64,000 nt of DNA from Streptomyces laurentii (GTDB taxonomy: Bacteria; Actinomycetota; Actinomycetes; Streptomycetales; Streptomycetaceae): contig AP017424.1 in NCBI GenBank assembly GCA_002355495.1, forward strand, positions 2,728,001 to 2,792,000, read 5' to 3'. This document shows positions 50,807 through 59,630 of the stretch, one piece after another (positions within the stretch are counted from its first letter, which is position 1; every line of letters begins with the position of its first letter). The position numbers were made by a program, and so were the translations under genes. The notes under the pieces were generated by a model, which was given only the letters and a program-made list of their open reading frames with translations, was not told the origin of the DNA and searched no databases.

Positions 50807-52594
50807 TCACCGCATGCGGGTGGCCCACTCCTGGACCTTCTTGATCCGTTCCCGGATCTGTCCGGCGGTCGCCTCGGCGCTCGGCGGGCCGCCGCACACC
50901 CGGCGCAGCTCGGTGTGGATCACCCCGTGCGGCTTGCCGCTCTGGTGCACGTACGCGCCGACCATGGTGTTGAGCTGCTTGCGCAGTTCGAGCAGCTCCT
51001 TGTGGGAGATCACGGGCCGCCGTTCGGCGGGCAGCTCCAGCAGGTCGGCCTCGGCGTCCGGCTTCTTGCGGCTGTGCGCGATCTGCCGGGCCTGCCGCTT
51101 CTGGAGGAGCAGCTGCACCTGGTCGGGTTCGAGCAGTCCGGGGATGCCGAGGTAGTCCTGCTCCTCCTCGCTGCCCGGGTGGGCCTGCATGCCGAACTCG
51201 GCGGCGTTGTAGAGCACCCGGTCGAAGACGGCGTCGGACTCCAGCGCCTCGAAGGGCAGCATGTCCTGCTCGCCGGTGTCCTCGTCCTGCTGGCGCTCGG
51301 CCTCCGCCATCTCCTTCTCGGACTCGGCGTACGGGTCCTCCTCGCCCTCCTTCTTCGGCCGGTCGAGGACGTGGTCGCGCTCCACCTCCATCTCGGTGGC
51401 GAAGCCGAGCAGGCTGGGGATGGTGGGCAGGAACACGGACGCGGTCTCGCCGCGCCGGCGGGACCGCACGAAGCGGCCGACGGCCTGGGCGAAGAACAGC
51501 GGGGTCGAGATCGTCGTCGCGTACACGCCGACCGCGAGCCGCGGGACGTCGACACCCTCCGACACCATCCGGACCGCGACCATCCAGCGGTCGGTGCCCT
51601 CGCTGAACTCGTCGATATGGTTCGAGGCTCCGGCGTCGTCGGAGAGGACGACGGTGGCCTTGACTCCGGTGATCTCGCGGATCAGCTTGGCATAGGCCCG
51701 GGCGGAGTCCTGGTCGGTGGCGATGACCAGGCCGCCGGCGTCCGGGATCGACTTCCTGACCTCGGTCAGCCGCCGGTCGGCGGCGCGCAGCACGTTGGAC
51801 ATCCACTCGCCGCGCGGGTCGAGAGCGGTGCGCCAGGCCTGGGAGACGGCGTCCTTGGTCAGCGGCTCGCCGAGGCGGGCCTCGATCTCGTCGCCGGCCT
51901 TGGTGCGCCAGCGCATGTTGCCGCTGTAGGAGAGGAAGATGACCGGGCGGACGACGCCGTCGCCCAGGGCGTTCCCGTATCCGTACGTGTAGTCCGCGGA
52001 GGAACGCCGGATCCCGTCGTTGCCCTCCTCGTACGTCACGAAGGGGATCGGGTTGGTGTCGGAGCGGAAGGGCGTACCGGTGAGGGCGAGCCGCCGGGTG
52101 GCGGGCTCGAACGCCTCCAGGCACGCCTCGCCCCACGACTTGGAGTCGCCGGCGTGGTGGATCTCGTCGAGGATGACGAGGGTCTTGCGCTGCTCGCAGC
52201 GGTTGCGGTGGAGCATGGGGCGTACGCCGGCGCCGGCGTACGTGATCGCGACCCCGTCGTACTCCTTGCTGAGCGGCCCGGCGCTGTAGTCCGGGTCGAG
52301 CTTGATGCCCACGCGCGCCGCCGCGGCCGCCCACTGTTTCTTCAGATGCTCGGTGGGGGCGACGACCGTGACCTGCTGCACCACGTGGTGGTGCAGCAGC
52401 CAGGACGCGAGGGTCAGGGCGAAGGTGGTCTTGCCGGCGCCGGGCGTGGCGACCGCGAGGAAGTCACGGGGTTGCTCCTGGATGTACTTCTCCATCGCGC
52501 CCTGCTGCCATGCGCGCAGCTTGTTGGCGGTGCCCCAGGGGGCACGTCCGGGGAAGGCGGGAGAGAGGTGATGGGAGGCGGTGGTAGTAGTCAC
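50807..52594 (-). CDS. DEAD/DEAH-box superfamily 2 helicase
   Basis: A 595-residue SF2 ATPase. Motif I is ATPGAGKTTFAL, motif II is DEIHH, motif III is TGTPFRSD, and motif VI is QAVGRFVRSRRRGE. The linker between the two RecA domains and the Lys/Glu-rich C-terminal part (KKEGEEDPYAESEKEMAEAERQQDEDTGEQD) are characteristic of a conserved actinobacterial helicase of unknown target. The GTG at 52594 (VTTTTASHHLSPAF) is preferred over the open frame to 52654, though its ribosome site is short-spaced. Confidence 0.9.
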   Translation of the reverse strand: MTTTTASHHLSPAFPGRAPWGTANKLRAWQQGAMEKYIQEQPRDFLAVATPGAGKTTFALTLASWLLHHHVVQQVTVVAPTEHLKKQWAAAAARVGIKLDPDYSAGPLSKEYDGVAITYAGAGVRPMLHRNRCEQRKTLVILDEIHHAGDSKSWGEACLEAFEPATRRLALTGTPFRSDTNPIPFVTYEEGNDGIRRSSADYTYGYGNALGDGVVRPVIFLSYSGNMRWRTKAGDEIEARLGEPLTKDAVSQAWRTALDPRGEWMSNVLRAADRRLTEVRKSIPDAGGLVIATDQDSARAYAKLIREITGVKATVVLSDDAGASNHIDEFSEGTDRWMVAVRMVSEGVDVPRLAVGVYATTISTPLFFAQAVGRFVRSRRRGETASVFLPTIPSLLGFATEMEVERDHVLDRPKKEGEEDPYAESEKEMAEAERQQDEDTGEQDMLPFEALESDAVFDRVLYNAAEFGMQAHPGSEEEQDYLGIPGLLEPDQVQLLLQKRQARQIAHSRKKPDAEADLLELPAERRPVISHKELLELRKQLNTMVGAYVHQSGKPHGVIHTELRRVCGGPPSAEATAGQIRERIKKVQEWATRMR

Positions 52595-52702
52595 GATCTC
52601 CGGTTCGACGCTCGTCCAGATATGACAACCGGGCCACCTTACCGGTGCCGCCACCCTGATCCCGCATGAACGAGCCGGTGCCGCGGGGCCGTGAGAGAGT
52701 CC

Positions 52703-53110
52703 TCACACGGCCGGACAAAGACGTTGCAATCGCCCCGCAATGTCCTCTATATCCGCCACTTTTCCGCTCGCTACGTCCACCACCAGGTCATATGCCGCAT
52801 CGAGGTCCACGTCGCCGAGATCGATCCCGTTGACGGCGAGGAACGTGGCCGCCGCGAGCCACGCGGCGCGCTTGTTCCCGTCGACGAAGGGGTGGTTCGC
52901 GGCGAGGGCGTGCAGCAGGACGGCCGCCCGCTCGTACGGGTCGGTGTACGCGCTCTCGCCGAACATCCGCGCCCGCGGCCGGTGCACCGCGGACTCCAGC
53001 AGTCCGGGCGCGCGCAGCTCCGGATCGCCCTCGCCGGTGAAGGCGATCCGGGCGATGTCGGTCACCTCGGCGACGGTCAGGAACCGGGTCGTGGTCCGCG
53101 CCGCGCTCAT
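52703..53110 (-). CDS. doc: Fic/Doc-family toxin
   Basis: A 135-residue Doc protein. The Fic motif HPFVDGNKR has His73 and the NKR triad, in line with toxins that phosphorylate EF-Tu. The rest of the Doc helices is present (FLTVAEVTDIARIAFTGEGDPELRAPGLLESAVHRPR-type). Its ATG overlaps the stop of the antitoxin-like gene (ATGA), so the two form an operon. Standard length. Confidence 0.9.
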   Translation of the reverse strand: MSAARTTTRFLTVAEVTDIARIAFTGEGDPELRAPGLLESAVHRPRARMFGESAYTDPYERAAVLLHALAANHPFVDGNKRAAWLAAATFLAVNGIDLGDVDLDAAYDLVVDVASGKVADIEDIAGRLQRLCPAV

Positions 53111-53301
53111 GCGCCGAGCCTCTCCAGCAGGCGCTGGTGGCGCTTCGCGAGCCGCATGGCCTGGATGCGTACGCGGGTGGCCTCACCGTCGACGTACCGC
53201 CGTACGGCCTCGGCGGCCAGCTCGTCGGCGCCGAGGCCGCGGGCGTCGGCGAGATCGGCGAGGTCGGGGGTGACGGGCAGCGTCACGGTGTCACGGTTCA
53301 C
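53107..53301 (-). CDS. Antitoxin-like protein paired with Doc
   Basis: A 64-residue protein (VNRDTVTLPVTPDLADLADARGL...). The first part can form the single beta strand of a ribbon-helix-helix DNA-binding fold, followed by ADELAAEAVRRYVDGEATRVRIQAMRLAKRHQ, a helical toxin-binding tail. It would neutralise Doc and repress the operon. It is not Phd-like in sequence. GTG start at 53301 has no strong ribosome site. Confidence 0.8.
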   Translation of the reverse strand: MNRDTVTLPVTPDLADLADARGLGADELAAEAVRRYVDGEATRVRIQAMRLAKRHQRLLERLGA

Positions 53302-53353
53302 CCGTCGACCGTAGGCGGGGGCGGAAGGCCGGGGCGACCGGTTTTCGGCGGGC

Positions 53354-53397
53354 GTGGCACTGCCCCCGTCCCTGGTCGGGGGCGGGGGCAGTGCCAC
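53354..53397 (-). terminator. Terminator after the MFS gene
   Basis: A 15-base-pair perfect stem (GTGGCACTGCCCCCG and its complement) with a 14-base loop, 28 bases after the MFS stop on the minus strand and upstream of the antitoxin gene. Confidence 0.85.
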
Positions 53398-53424
53398 ATG
53401 GTCATCGCGGGACGCGGACCGGGG

Positions 53425-54894
53425 TCAGGCCACCGGTTCCGGCGCCCGCAGTCGCGTCGCGACCCACGCGCCCGCCGCCGCCACCACGGCCATGGGCACG
53501 AAGACGGCCACGAAGGCCGAGGGGTGCGATTCGAGCACCACCGACTCCACGCCGGTGTCCCCCACCGCTCCCCCGCCGAGCGCCGCGAAGGCCGCGCCGC
53601 CCGCCGCGAGGAGCAGGACGTTGGACAGGCCGTCGGAGATCTGGAGGGCGGCGGAGTTCACGCCGGCCTCCTCCGGCGCGGACAGCTTGAGCAGCAGCAC
53701 GCTGGTGGAGGAGATCGCGATGCCCATGCCGAAGCAGCCGAAGGCCCAGGCGACCGCCACCGTCCACACGGGCACGCCGTGGATGAGCACGCTCGGCGCG
53801 ACCAGGATGCTCAGCGCGATGAGCACCATGCCGCCGACGACCATCCGCTCCCGGTACGGCTCGGTGCCCGGCCGGGACTGCACCCACGAGCCGAGCGCCC
53901 AGGTCAGACCGCCGAGCGCGAGCGAGAGGCCGGCGAGGGTGGGGCTGAGCCCGCGCTCGGTGACGAGCATCAGCGGCACGAAGGACTCGGCGGCGATGAA
54001 CGAACCGGCCGCGACACCGCGCAGCAGGATCACGGACGGCAGCCCGCGCGCGGCCCGCCAGGTGCCGTGCGGCAGCAGCCCGCGGATGGCGGGGACGAGC
54101 AGCGCGGCACCGGCGACGGCGGGCAGCAGCGACAGCCAGCGCAGTTCCTGGCCCGCGTACTGGAGCAGGGCCGCGCCGAGCGAGATCGCGAGCGCGAGCC
54201 GGATCCGCCGCCGGTCCCAGCCGGGGACCGGCGCCGAGGGGTCGGCGGGGCCGGAGGCGGTCCGGCGTATCGCGGGCAGCGCGAGGGCCAGCGGGAACAC
54301 GACCAGGACGGGGATGCCGACGAACACCCAGCGCCAGCCCAGGTGCTCGGTGATCGTCCCGGAGGCGAGCGGTCCGACGACGGACGGCACGACCCAGCCG
54401 GCGGCGAACGCCGCCATCATCGCGGGCCGAAGATGCTCCTCGTACGCCCGGCTGATCACCACGTACAGCGCGACGATCACCAGTCCGCCGCCGAGCCCCT
54501 GCACGGCCCGGCCGAGGATGAACAGCCACATCGTCCCGGCCGTCCCGGACAGCAGCAGACCGGCGGCGAAGCAGCTCATCCCGACCGCGAGCGGCGCGAG
54601 CGGCCCGGTGCGGTCGGACCACTGTCCGGCCAGGACCATGCCGAAGAGGCTGGTCGTGAAGTACGCGGAGAAGGCGAAGGCGTACAGCGAGACGCCGTCC
54701 AGCTCGCGGGCGGCGACGGGCATGGCCGTGCCGACGGCGGTCGCCTCGAAGGCGATCAGCAGGACGACGGACACGATGCCGATGCTGAGCGCCCGATGAG
54801 CCCGGTCCAGCACGGATCCGCCGCCGGCCGGGAGAGGCGGTAGGGCGGCGGGGGTGGATGCGACGTCGGCGTCGCGCGGTTCAAGGGCACTCAT
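53425..54894 (-). CDS. MFS transporter (multidrug-type)
   Basis: A 489-residue transporter with 12-14 membrane segments. It has the family's motif C-like and LAGQWSDRTGPLAPL motif A regions and TGTAMPVAARELDG near the start, resembling DHA2 exporters. Substrate unknown. The ATG at 54894 has no clear ribosome site. It is the last gene before tRNA-Cys on the opposite strand. Confidence 0.88.
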   Translation of the reverse strand: MSALEPRDADVASTPAALPPLPAGGGSVLDRAHRALSIGIVSVVLLIAFEATAVGTAMPVAARELDGVSLYAFAFSAYFTTSLFGMVLAGQWSDRTGPLAPLAVGMSCFAAGLLLSGTAGTMWLFILGRAVQGLGGGLVIVALYVVISRAYEEHLRPAMMAAFAAGWVVPSVVGPLASGTITEHLGWRWVFVGIPVLVVFPLALALPAIRRTASGPADPSAPVPGWDRRRIRLALAISLGAALLQYAGQELRWLSLLPAVAGAALLVPAIRGLLPHGTWRAARGLPSVILLRGVAAGSFIAAESFVPLMLVTERGLSPTLAGLSLALGGLTWALGSWVQSRPGTEPYRERMVVGGMVLIALSILVAPSVLIHGVPVWTVAVAWAFGCFGMGIAISSTSVLLLKLSAPEEAGVNSAALQISDGLSNVLLLAAGGAAFAALGGGAVGDTGVESVVLESHPSAFVAVFVPMAVVAAAGAWVATRLRAPEPVA

Positions 54895-55109
54895 ACGCCC
54901 AAGAGTAAGGGCCGTATGACGTAGTGACCCCTGTCCGGAGTCGGATCCGTGCTGCCCCCTTGGTCGTACGCCCCTCGTACGCCCCTCGGCCGCCGTGACC
55001 TCGCCTTATGGCAGGCGTGTGGCAGGCATATGACGTCCGTGTGGCAGCCCGGCCGCATCCGTTGAACGCCCCGGGGGCCGGGCCGTAGCGTCGTTCCCGT
55101 CACCACCAC

Positions 55110-55184
55110 GACCGTGTACCCGAGTGGTCCAGGGACTCGCCTGCAAAGCGAGCAACGTCGGTTCGAATCCGATCACGGTCTCCA
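55110..55184 (+). tRNA. tRNA-Cys (anticodon GCA)
   Basis: The acceptor arm GACCGTG pairs with CACGGTC at 55174-55180. The anticodon stem CTCGC/GCGAG has loop CTGCAAA, giving anticodon GCA. The T-loop GGTTCGAATCC is standard. Discriminator T55181 is followed by an encoded CCA (55182-55184), unlike the tRNA-Leu at 12472. Confidence 0.93.
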
Positions 55185-55282
55185 CGCGCCCGGACTCCCG
55201 GATTCGGATGGAATCCAGGAGTCCGGAACGCCCCCGCCTACGCCCCTTCCCGTCCGCCTCACGGCCGTGCGACAGTCCCCGC

Positions 55283-55666
55283 ATGAGTGATCAAGGCAGA
55301 CGCAAGCTGGGCATCCTCGTCGGCGTCGGCATAGCCGCCGGCACGCTGCCCGGCATCACCCTGGGCACGGAGACCGCGGACGCGCTGCTCTCCTTCGTCG
55401 TGGCCGCCGCCGTCCTCGCGGTCCTCACCCAACTGATCTTCATCGGCCCCTCGCAGCGCGTCCCCCTGCCCGCACTCCTGGTCTTCGGCTCCCTCGGCTT
55501 CGCCCAGGACGCCCTGATCTGGTGGCTGCTGTCCTGGCTGGGCCCGAAGATCTCCACCCTCCACGTCACGGGCCTCGGCACGATCCTGCTGGCAGCCCTG
55601 ATCACCCGCGCGACCACCCTGCTGATCCACCAACTGCTCTCCCCGAAACCCACCCCGGAGCCCTGA
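55283..55666 (+). CDS. Small membrane protein, possible holin-like
   Basis: A 127-residue protein with four hydrophobic segments (GILVGVGIAAGTLPGITLG; ALLSFVVAAAVLAVLTQLIFIG; PALLVFGSLGFAQDALIWWLL; TILLAALITRATTLLIHQLL) and short charged loops. The size and layout recall phage holin-like and actinobacterial DUF proteins, but I cannot name the family. It begins about 100 bases after the tRNA; a longer frame from 55124 would translate the tRNA and is rejected. Confidence 0.65.
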   Translation: MSDQGRRKLGILVGVGIAAGTLPGITLGTETADALLSFVVAAAVLAVLTQLIFIGPSQRVPLPALLVFGSLGFAQDALIWWLLSWLGPKISTLHVTGLGTILLAALITRATTLLIHQLLSPKPTPEP

Positions 55667-55713
55667 GCCCCGCACCTCAGGGGCGTCTCGCCAACGAGAT
55701 CGGACCTCCGCCG

Positions 55714-56364
55714 TCAGGGAAAAATGCCATCGGGGACCGTGACCTTCTCCCCACATTCGAGGAGGTCACGCATGTACCTGGCCAGCGCCGACACCATCTG
55801 CCCGGACAACGCACTGTCCTCACCCCCCAAGCCCTTGTTGGAAACCGCCACCTCCAGCGGCAGCAAGGAAGCTTGATCGGGTCGCGTTCCGGGAATCGAG
55901 CACTTCATGATCACGGGGTACCCGTTGATGTTCGGACGGAGACTCACATACAGGCCGTCAGCCTTTTCATGCCACCGCGTCCCGCGCTTGTCTTCGGCCG
56001 CCATGTCGAGTGAGGAGATCGACCATCTGACGCTGGCACCGACATCCCGCCCCTGCCCCTCTCCCACCCCTTCCATATGGCATGGCCGATACACCGCATG
56101 CCGTGGGTCATCCGTATTCGGATCCCAATTCCGAGCCTCTGCGAGCAGGCGCCTCTTCATGTCGTCCTGCGGTCGGTCACGGGCACGGAAATCGCCCCCC
56201 AGCCCCTTGACCACGGCCTGAACGTTGGCTGTGCCGAACACCTTCCGACATGTCTCCAACGCAGCAATACTCGCAGGCTCTTGCGACGCCTTCCGCTCAC
56301 CCCCGCCACCCGAGCACGCCGCCAGCAACACCACAGCGGAAGCCATGGATACGCACCTGCGCAT
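55714..56364 (-). CDS. Lipoprotein of the DUF6571-like cassette
   Basis: A 216-residue protein with a lipoprotein signal (MRRCVSMASAVVLLAACSGGG), putting the lipidated Cys at residue 17. The mature domain (ALETCRKVFGTANVQAVVKGLGGDFRAR; LYVSLRPNINGYPVIMKCSIPG) has paired Cys (ETC, CHM, KCS, LEC) likely to form disulphides. An in-frame GTG at 56391 overlaps the stop of the big upstream gene (GTGA), so coupled translation is likely and either start may be used. Immunity to the large protein's C-terminal part is a possible role. Confidence 0.75.
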   Translation of the reverse strand: MRRCVSMASAVVLLAACSGGGGERKASQEPASIAALETCRKVFGTANVQAVVKGLGGDFRARDRPQDDMKRRLLAEARNWDPNTDDPRHAVYRPCHMEGVGEGQGRDVGASVRWSISSLDMAAEDKRGTRWHEKADGLYVSLRPNINGYPVIMKCSIPGTRPDQASLLPLEVAVSNKGLGGEDSALSGQMVSALARYMRDLLECGEKVTVPDGIFP

Positions 56365-56387
56365 CACGGGAACAACCCCGACCGCCG

Positions 56388-58730
56388 TCACGCCTTCACC
56401 TTCAACTCGTCACCAGCCGCCCTTACACCCCTGCCGTACGAATCCTCCGCCTCACGAAAGAAATCATCCTTCTCCTTGAAAGACATGCCCACATCATCGA
56501 CATAATTGATCAGCGGGAGCATCGCACCATTCTGACCGGCCTCCCGAGCCCTCCGAATCGCGTCCCCAGCTTCCGTGTCGTTGTTAAATTCATTGTCCTT
56601 CAAATACTGCAGCGTGTGTGTGGCGTACGACGTATTGACTGCCCCACCCGCGTTCTCCACCACCATCGGCACCACCACCGCGGTCACAGCTCCGGCCGCC
56701 GGGCCCACCAGCAGCCCCGTCCCCAACCCGACAGCCGCCCCTACGCCGCCTCCCACAAGGGCCTTCCGCCACTCTCCCTGCTTTTCCAGCTCCAGGTTGC
56801 GCTGGTCCTCCTCGTCCTTGAAATCTTCGGCGATCTGAGAGACGCGCGACTCGTCCAGAACCCCATGGACCTTCAAGGAATTATGAGCGAACGTAAGGGC
56901 ATCGTCACGGTCACCCCCCAAGACACCCATCCCACCGGCAGTAAACGCCTGCTGTGCAGCAGAAATCGCCCTGTACGCCTCTTCGTCTCCAGCCACCTTC
57001 GTCATGAACGCAACACTCTGGCCGTATCCGAAGTCGGTTGGCGACTTTCCGTCGCTACTGTGCGAGAAAATTCGATCGCGACCCAGCTGGTCCCCCGAAT
57101 CGCCAAAATTGAGCACGGAGTAGTTGAGGTCGTCGATGTACGCCGCCCCCATGCGGCCCAGGCTGTCCGTCAGGGCCTCGTGGCGTTCCATCAGCTCGCT
57201 GTCGGAGCCGTAGTCCTCGATGACTTCTTTCATGATCTTCGCCGTGTCGGCGTCGCGCTTCAGGCCCGCGCCCGGGTCGTCCCACGCGTGGCCCGTCGTG
57301 GCCGCCTCCAGGGCGTGGCCCAGGGCGTCCGGCAGGTAGGTCGCCGAGTCGTCCTGGGTCCGTCCGGGGGTGTCGGGGAAGGACTTGTAGCCGGCGTCCT
57401 GGAAGAAGTCGAGGTAGCCGCTGAACGACTTGCCCTCGTCGTCCGGGTAGAGGTCCACGGGTGACGTGGACGGGGTGACGGCCTTGCGGTTGACCGATCC
57501 GTCCTCGTTGTAGGCCGTCGGCGGGTCCGCCAGGAAGAACTGCTTCGCCGCCTCCGGGCTGTGGCCGAGGGCCTCCAGAACCGAGATCATCGGGTCGAAG
57601 CCGGCTCCGTTCTCGCCCGCCGGGTTGTACGGGTTCTTCATCCAGCTGTTCGTCACGTTGTTGCCGAACATGTTCGGGTCCTTGGCGTGCAGCTGGGTGA
57701 CGTGCTCGGCGATCGGTTTGAGGAACGCGGGGCTGTAGTCGCCGTTGCGCAGGATGCCGCCGAGCAGCTGGTACCCGTAGGGCGGGTTGAAGTCGTTCCT
57801 GCCGAGTGGAACGGGCTGCGCGCCGAGCTTCCGCAGGTCCCTGGACCAGGTTTCGGCCCACTGGTCCCCGCCCTGCGTCGCCTGGGCCAGGTTGAGGCCG
57901 AGGTTCTTCTGCAGGTCCTGCACGTCGGCGACCCGCTGCTTGTCCAGCTCGCCGTCGTCGTTCCTGGTGTCCACCGACAACCGGCCGAAGAACTCCAGCG
58001 CCCCCTTGGGCCCCAGCCCGTCGTAGAACGCCCGCGCGAACGCCTTGGATCCGCTGTTGTCCGCCAGCAGTTCGTTGAGGCGTTCCAGCTCCTTGTGCGT
58101 GAGCTCCTTGCCCTTTTTCGCCAACTCCAGTGCACGGTCCGCCTCTTCGGCGTCGAGACTGGTGTACTTCGGGGTGCTGAAGTCGTGCTGGTCGGTGGTG
58201 ACGTCCGCCTTCAGGGCGTTGGAGCAGGCGACGTCGGCCTCGTTGCACGTATCGAGGATGGCGTCGATGCGCCGCCGCACGGCACCGATGGCCTGTTCCT
58301 CCCGGCGGACCAGGTCGCGGTGGTCCGGATCGTTCCGTGCCCTTGGATCGCTCGTCTCGGCGACGGGGTGGACGGCTTCCACCGTTCCGTTGAACCGGAC
58401 GACCAGCCCCTGGGCAGGTGCGTCGGTATCGGTGATCTTCTTGAGGTCGTCCTGGGCCTTCTTGAACGCCTGGTAGCCCTCTTGAAGGATCTTGTGGATA
58501 CCGTCGGCGGCTTTCGCCGCGTCGCCGAACTCCTTGGCGGTCTTGTCGATGAACGGCTTGGCGACTCCGGCGTTCGTGCCCTGCCAGTCCTCGTCCTTGG
58601 CCTTCGCGGCCATCCTGGTCCGCGCGTCCTCGGTGAGACGGTCGAGCCTGGTCTTCATCTCCGCCCAGTCGTCGACCGCCGCCTTGAGCTTGGCGAGCGA
58701 CGCTTCCATGACACTGGCGTACGTCAGCAT
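56388..58730 (-). CDS. Large DUF6571-like protein with N-terminal helical module
   Basis: A 780-residue protein. Residues 1-110 are helical (LTYASVMEASLAKLKAAVDDWAEMKTRL; FIDKTAKEFGDAAKAADGIHKILQEGYQAFKKA), resembling a WXG100/LXG export module. The middle (about 110-560) matches DUF6571, seen next to ESX-like secretion genes in Streptomyces. The last ~220 residues include a Gly/Ala-rich hydrophobic hairpin (VGGGVGAAVGLGTGLLVGP) flanked by amphipathic helices. Base composition falls from about 63% to 42-45% GC over 57100-56400, so this end looks exchanged. No enzyme motif is visible. Confidence 0.82.
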   Translation of the reverse strand: MLTYASVMEASLAKLKAAVDDWAEMKTRLDRLTEDARTRMAAKAKDEDWQGTNAGVAKPFIDKTAKEFGDAAKAADGIHKILQEGYQAFKKAQDDLKKITDTDAPAQGLVVRFNGTVEAVHPVAETSDPRARNDPDHRDLVRREEQAIGAVRRRIDAILDTCNEADVACSNALKADVTTDQHDFSTPKYTSLDAEEADRALELAKKGKELTHKELERLNELLADNSGSKAFARAFYDGLGPKGALEFFGRLSVDTRNDDGELDKQRVADVQDLQKNLGLNLAQATQGGDQWAETWSRDLRKLGAQPVPLGRNDFNPPYGYQLLGGILRNGDYSPAFLKPIAEHVTQLHAKDPNMFGNNVTNSWMKNPYNPAGENGAGFDPMISVLEALGHSPEAAKQFFLADPPTAYNEDGSVNRKAVTPSTSPVDLYPDDEGKSFSGYLDFFQDAGYKSFPDTPGRTQDDSATYLPDALGHALEAATTGHAWDDPGAGLKRDADTAKIMKEVIEDYGSDSELMERHEALTDSLGRMGAAYIDDLNYSVLNFGDSGDQLGRDRIFSHSSDGKSPTDFGYGQSVAFMTKVAGDEEAYRAISAAQQAFTAGGMGVLGGDRDDALTFAHNSLKVHGVLDESRVSQIAEDFKDEEDQRNLELEKQGEWRKALVGGGVGAAVGLGTGLLVGPAAGAVTAVVVPMVVENAGGAVNTSYATHTLQYLKDNEFNNDTEAGDAIRRAREAGQNGAMLPLINYVDDVGMSFKEKDDFFREAEDSYGRGVRAAGDELKVKA

Positions 58731-58740
58731 GGCCGGCCCC

Positions 58741-59163
58741 CTACTTCAGGTACTGGTCGATCTTCGACTGGCTGATCGACGTACGGATGTCCTGGTCGTT
58801 CCGCGCATGCGTGGACGCGCTGTAGTCCAGGTGGTTGGAGATGTGGGCGCACGCGTCGACGAGCGTGCGCAGCTGCGAACTCCACATGCGCTGCACGGTG
58901 TTCATCGCGATGCCGGTGAGGAAGCCCTTGTCCGTCAGATCTCCGCCCGCCTCCTCGGTGGTGGCGCTCGCGTGCTTGCCGTCCTTGGCGAGACGGCCGT
59001 GCAGTTCGTAGGCGGCGTGCCCGAGGGCGCCGAGATGGTCCTGCCGGACCTTCAGATCCGCGTCACTGGCGCCGCCGCGCGACGGGTCCGACTGGTTGAG
59101 GCGCATCGCGATGCGCTCCTGCGCGGCCTCGCGGGCAGCCGCCCACTCCTCGTCGAAAGACAC
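58741..59163 (-). CDS. Small helical partner protein of the DUF6571-like gene
   Basis: A 140-residue, nearly all-helical, acidic-basic patterned protein (EEWAAAREAAQERIAMRLNQ; VRQDHLGALGHAAYELHGRLAKDG; LVDACAHISNHLDYSAS). No signal peptide, membrane segment or WXG motif is seen, but size and helical layout fit an ESX-like partner or chaperone. It ends ten bases before the large gene starts. A TAGCAT box at 59239-59244 (minus strand) could be the cassette promoter with a leader of about 70 bases. Confidence 0.72.
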   Translation of the reverse strand: MSFDEEWAAAREAAQERIAMRLNQSDPSRGGASDADLKVRQDHLGALGHAAYELHGRLAKDGKHASATTEEAGGDLTDKGFLTGIAMNTVQRMWSSQLRTLVDACAHISNHLDYSASTHARNDQDIRTSISQSKIDQYLK

Positions 59164-59238
59164 GGCTTCTCCTCCCCCGACCGGCGCGACGCCGCCGCCC
59201 GTCGGCTCCGTTCCCCTGGGAACCTCTGGTGGCTGCCG

Positions 59239-59244
59239 ATGCTA
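59239..59244 (-). promoter_or_regulatory. -10 element of the DUF6571-like cassette
   Basis: On the minus strand TAGCAT in TTGCATTAGCATCGG lies 75 bases before the small helical partner's ATG. No matching -35 is clear. The rest of the 467-base spacer (59164-59630) holds the xdh terminator at 59541-59571 and short GGGGACGTCAGG repeats, and no gene. Confidence 0.4.
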
Positions 59245-59540
59245 ATGCAACGAAACGCGGGGGGAGTTGGCAGCGGGGTCGGTGCGCGAACAGGATGGCC
59301 GGATCCGAGGGCGGCGCCGCTCGGGCGCCAAGCCATCCGAGTGACCGACACCCCTGGCAGAGGACTCGCGCCGGCCCGCCCGCCCGAGATCACTCCGTAC
59401 GCGGCCGGTCAACACGGGTCAAAGGCTGACCGGAACACGCTCCCGGCTCCGTCTCCGCCACGGAATTCCCGGCGGGGGTACGGCTCACGACGCTTCGGAG
59501 CGTGGCGGATCCCCGGGGAACGGCCGCCCATCGGGCGATC

Positions 59541-59571
59541 CGGCCCGGGCCCTGCTTCAGGGTCCGGGCCG
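59541..59571 (-). terminator. Terminator after the molybdenum hydroxylase operon
   Basis: A 14-base-pair stem (CGGCCCGGGCCCTG against CAGGGTCCGGGCCG, one wobble) with loop CTT, 60 bases past the operon's last stop on the minus strand. Confidence 0.8.
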
Positions 59572-59630
59572 GGGCGCCAAGGACGACAGGGGCGTCCGGG
59601 GTGCCGGGGACGTCAGGAGCGTCGGGGACG

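Noticed and set aside
55124..55282. N-terminal extension of the small membrane protein
   Set aside because: It would translate the 3' part of tRNA-Cys; the ATG at 55283 gives a clean membrane protein.
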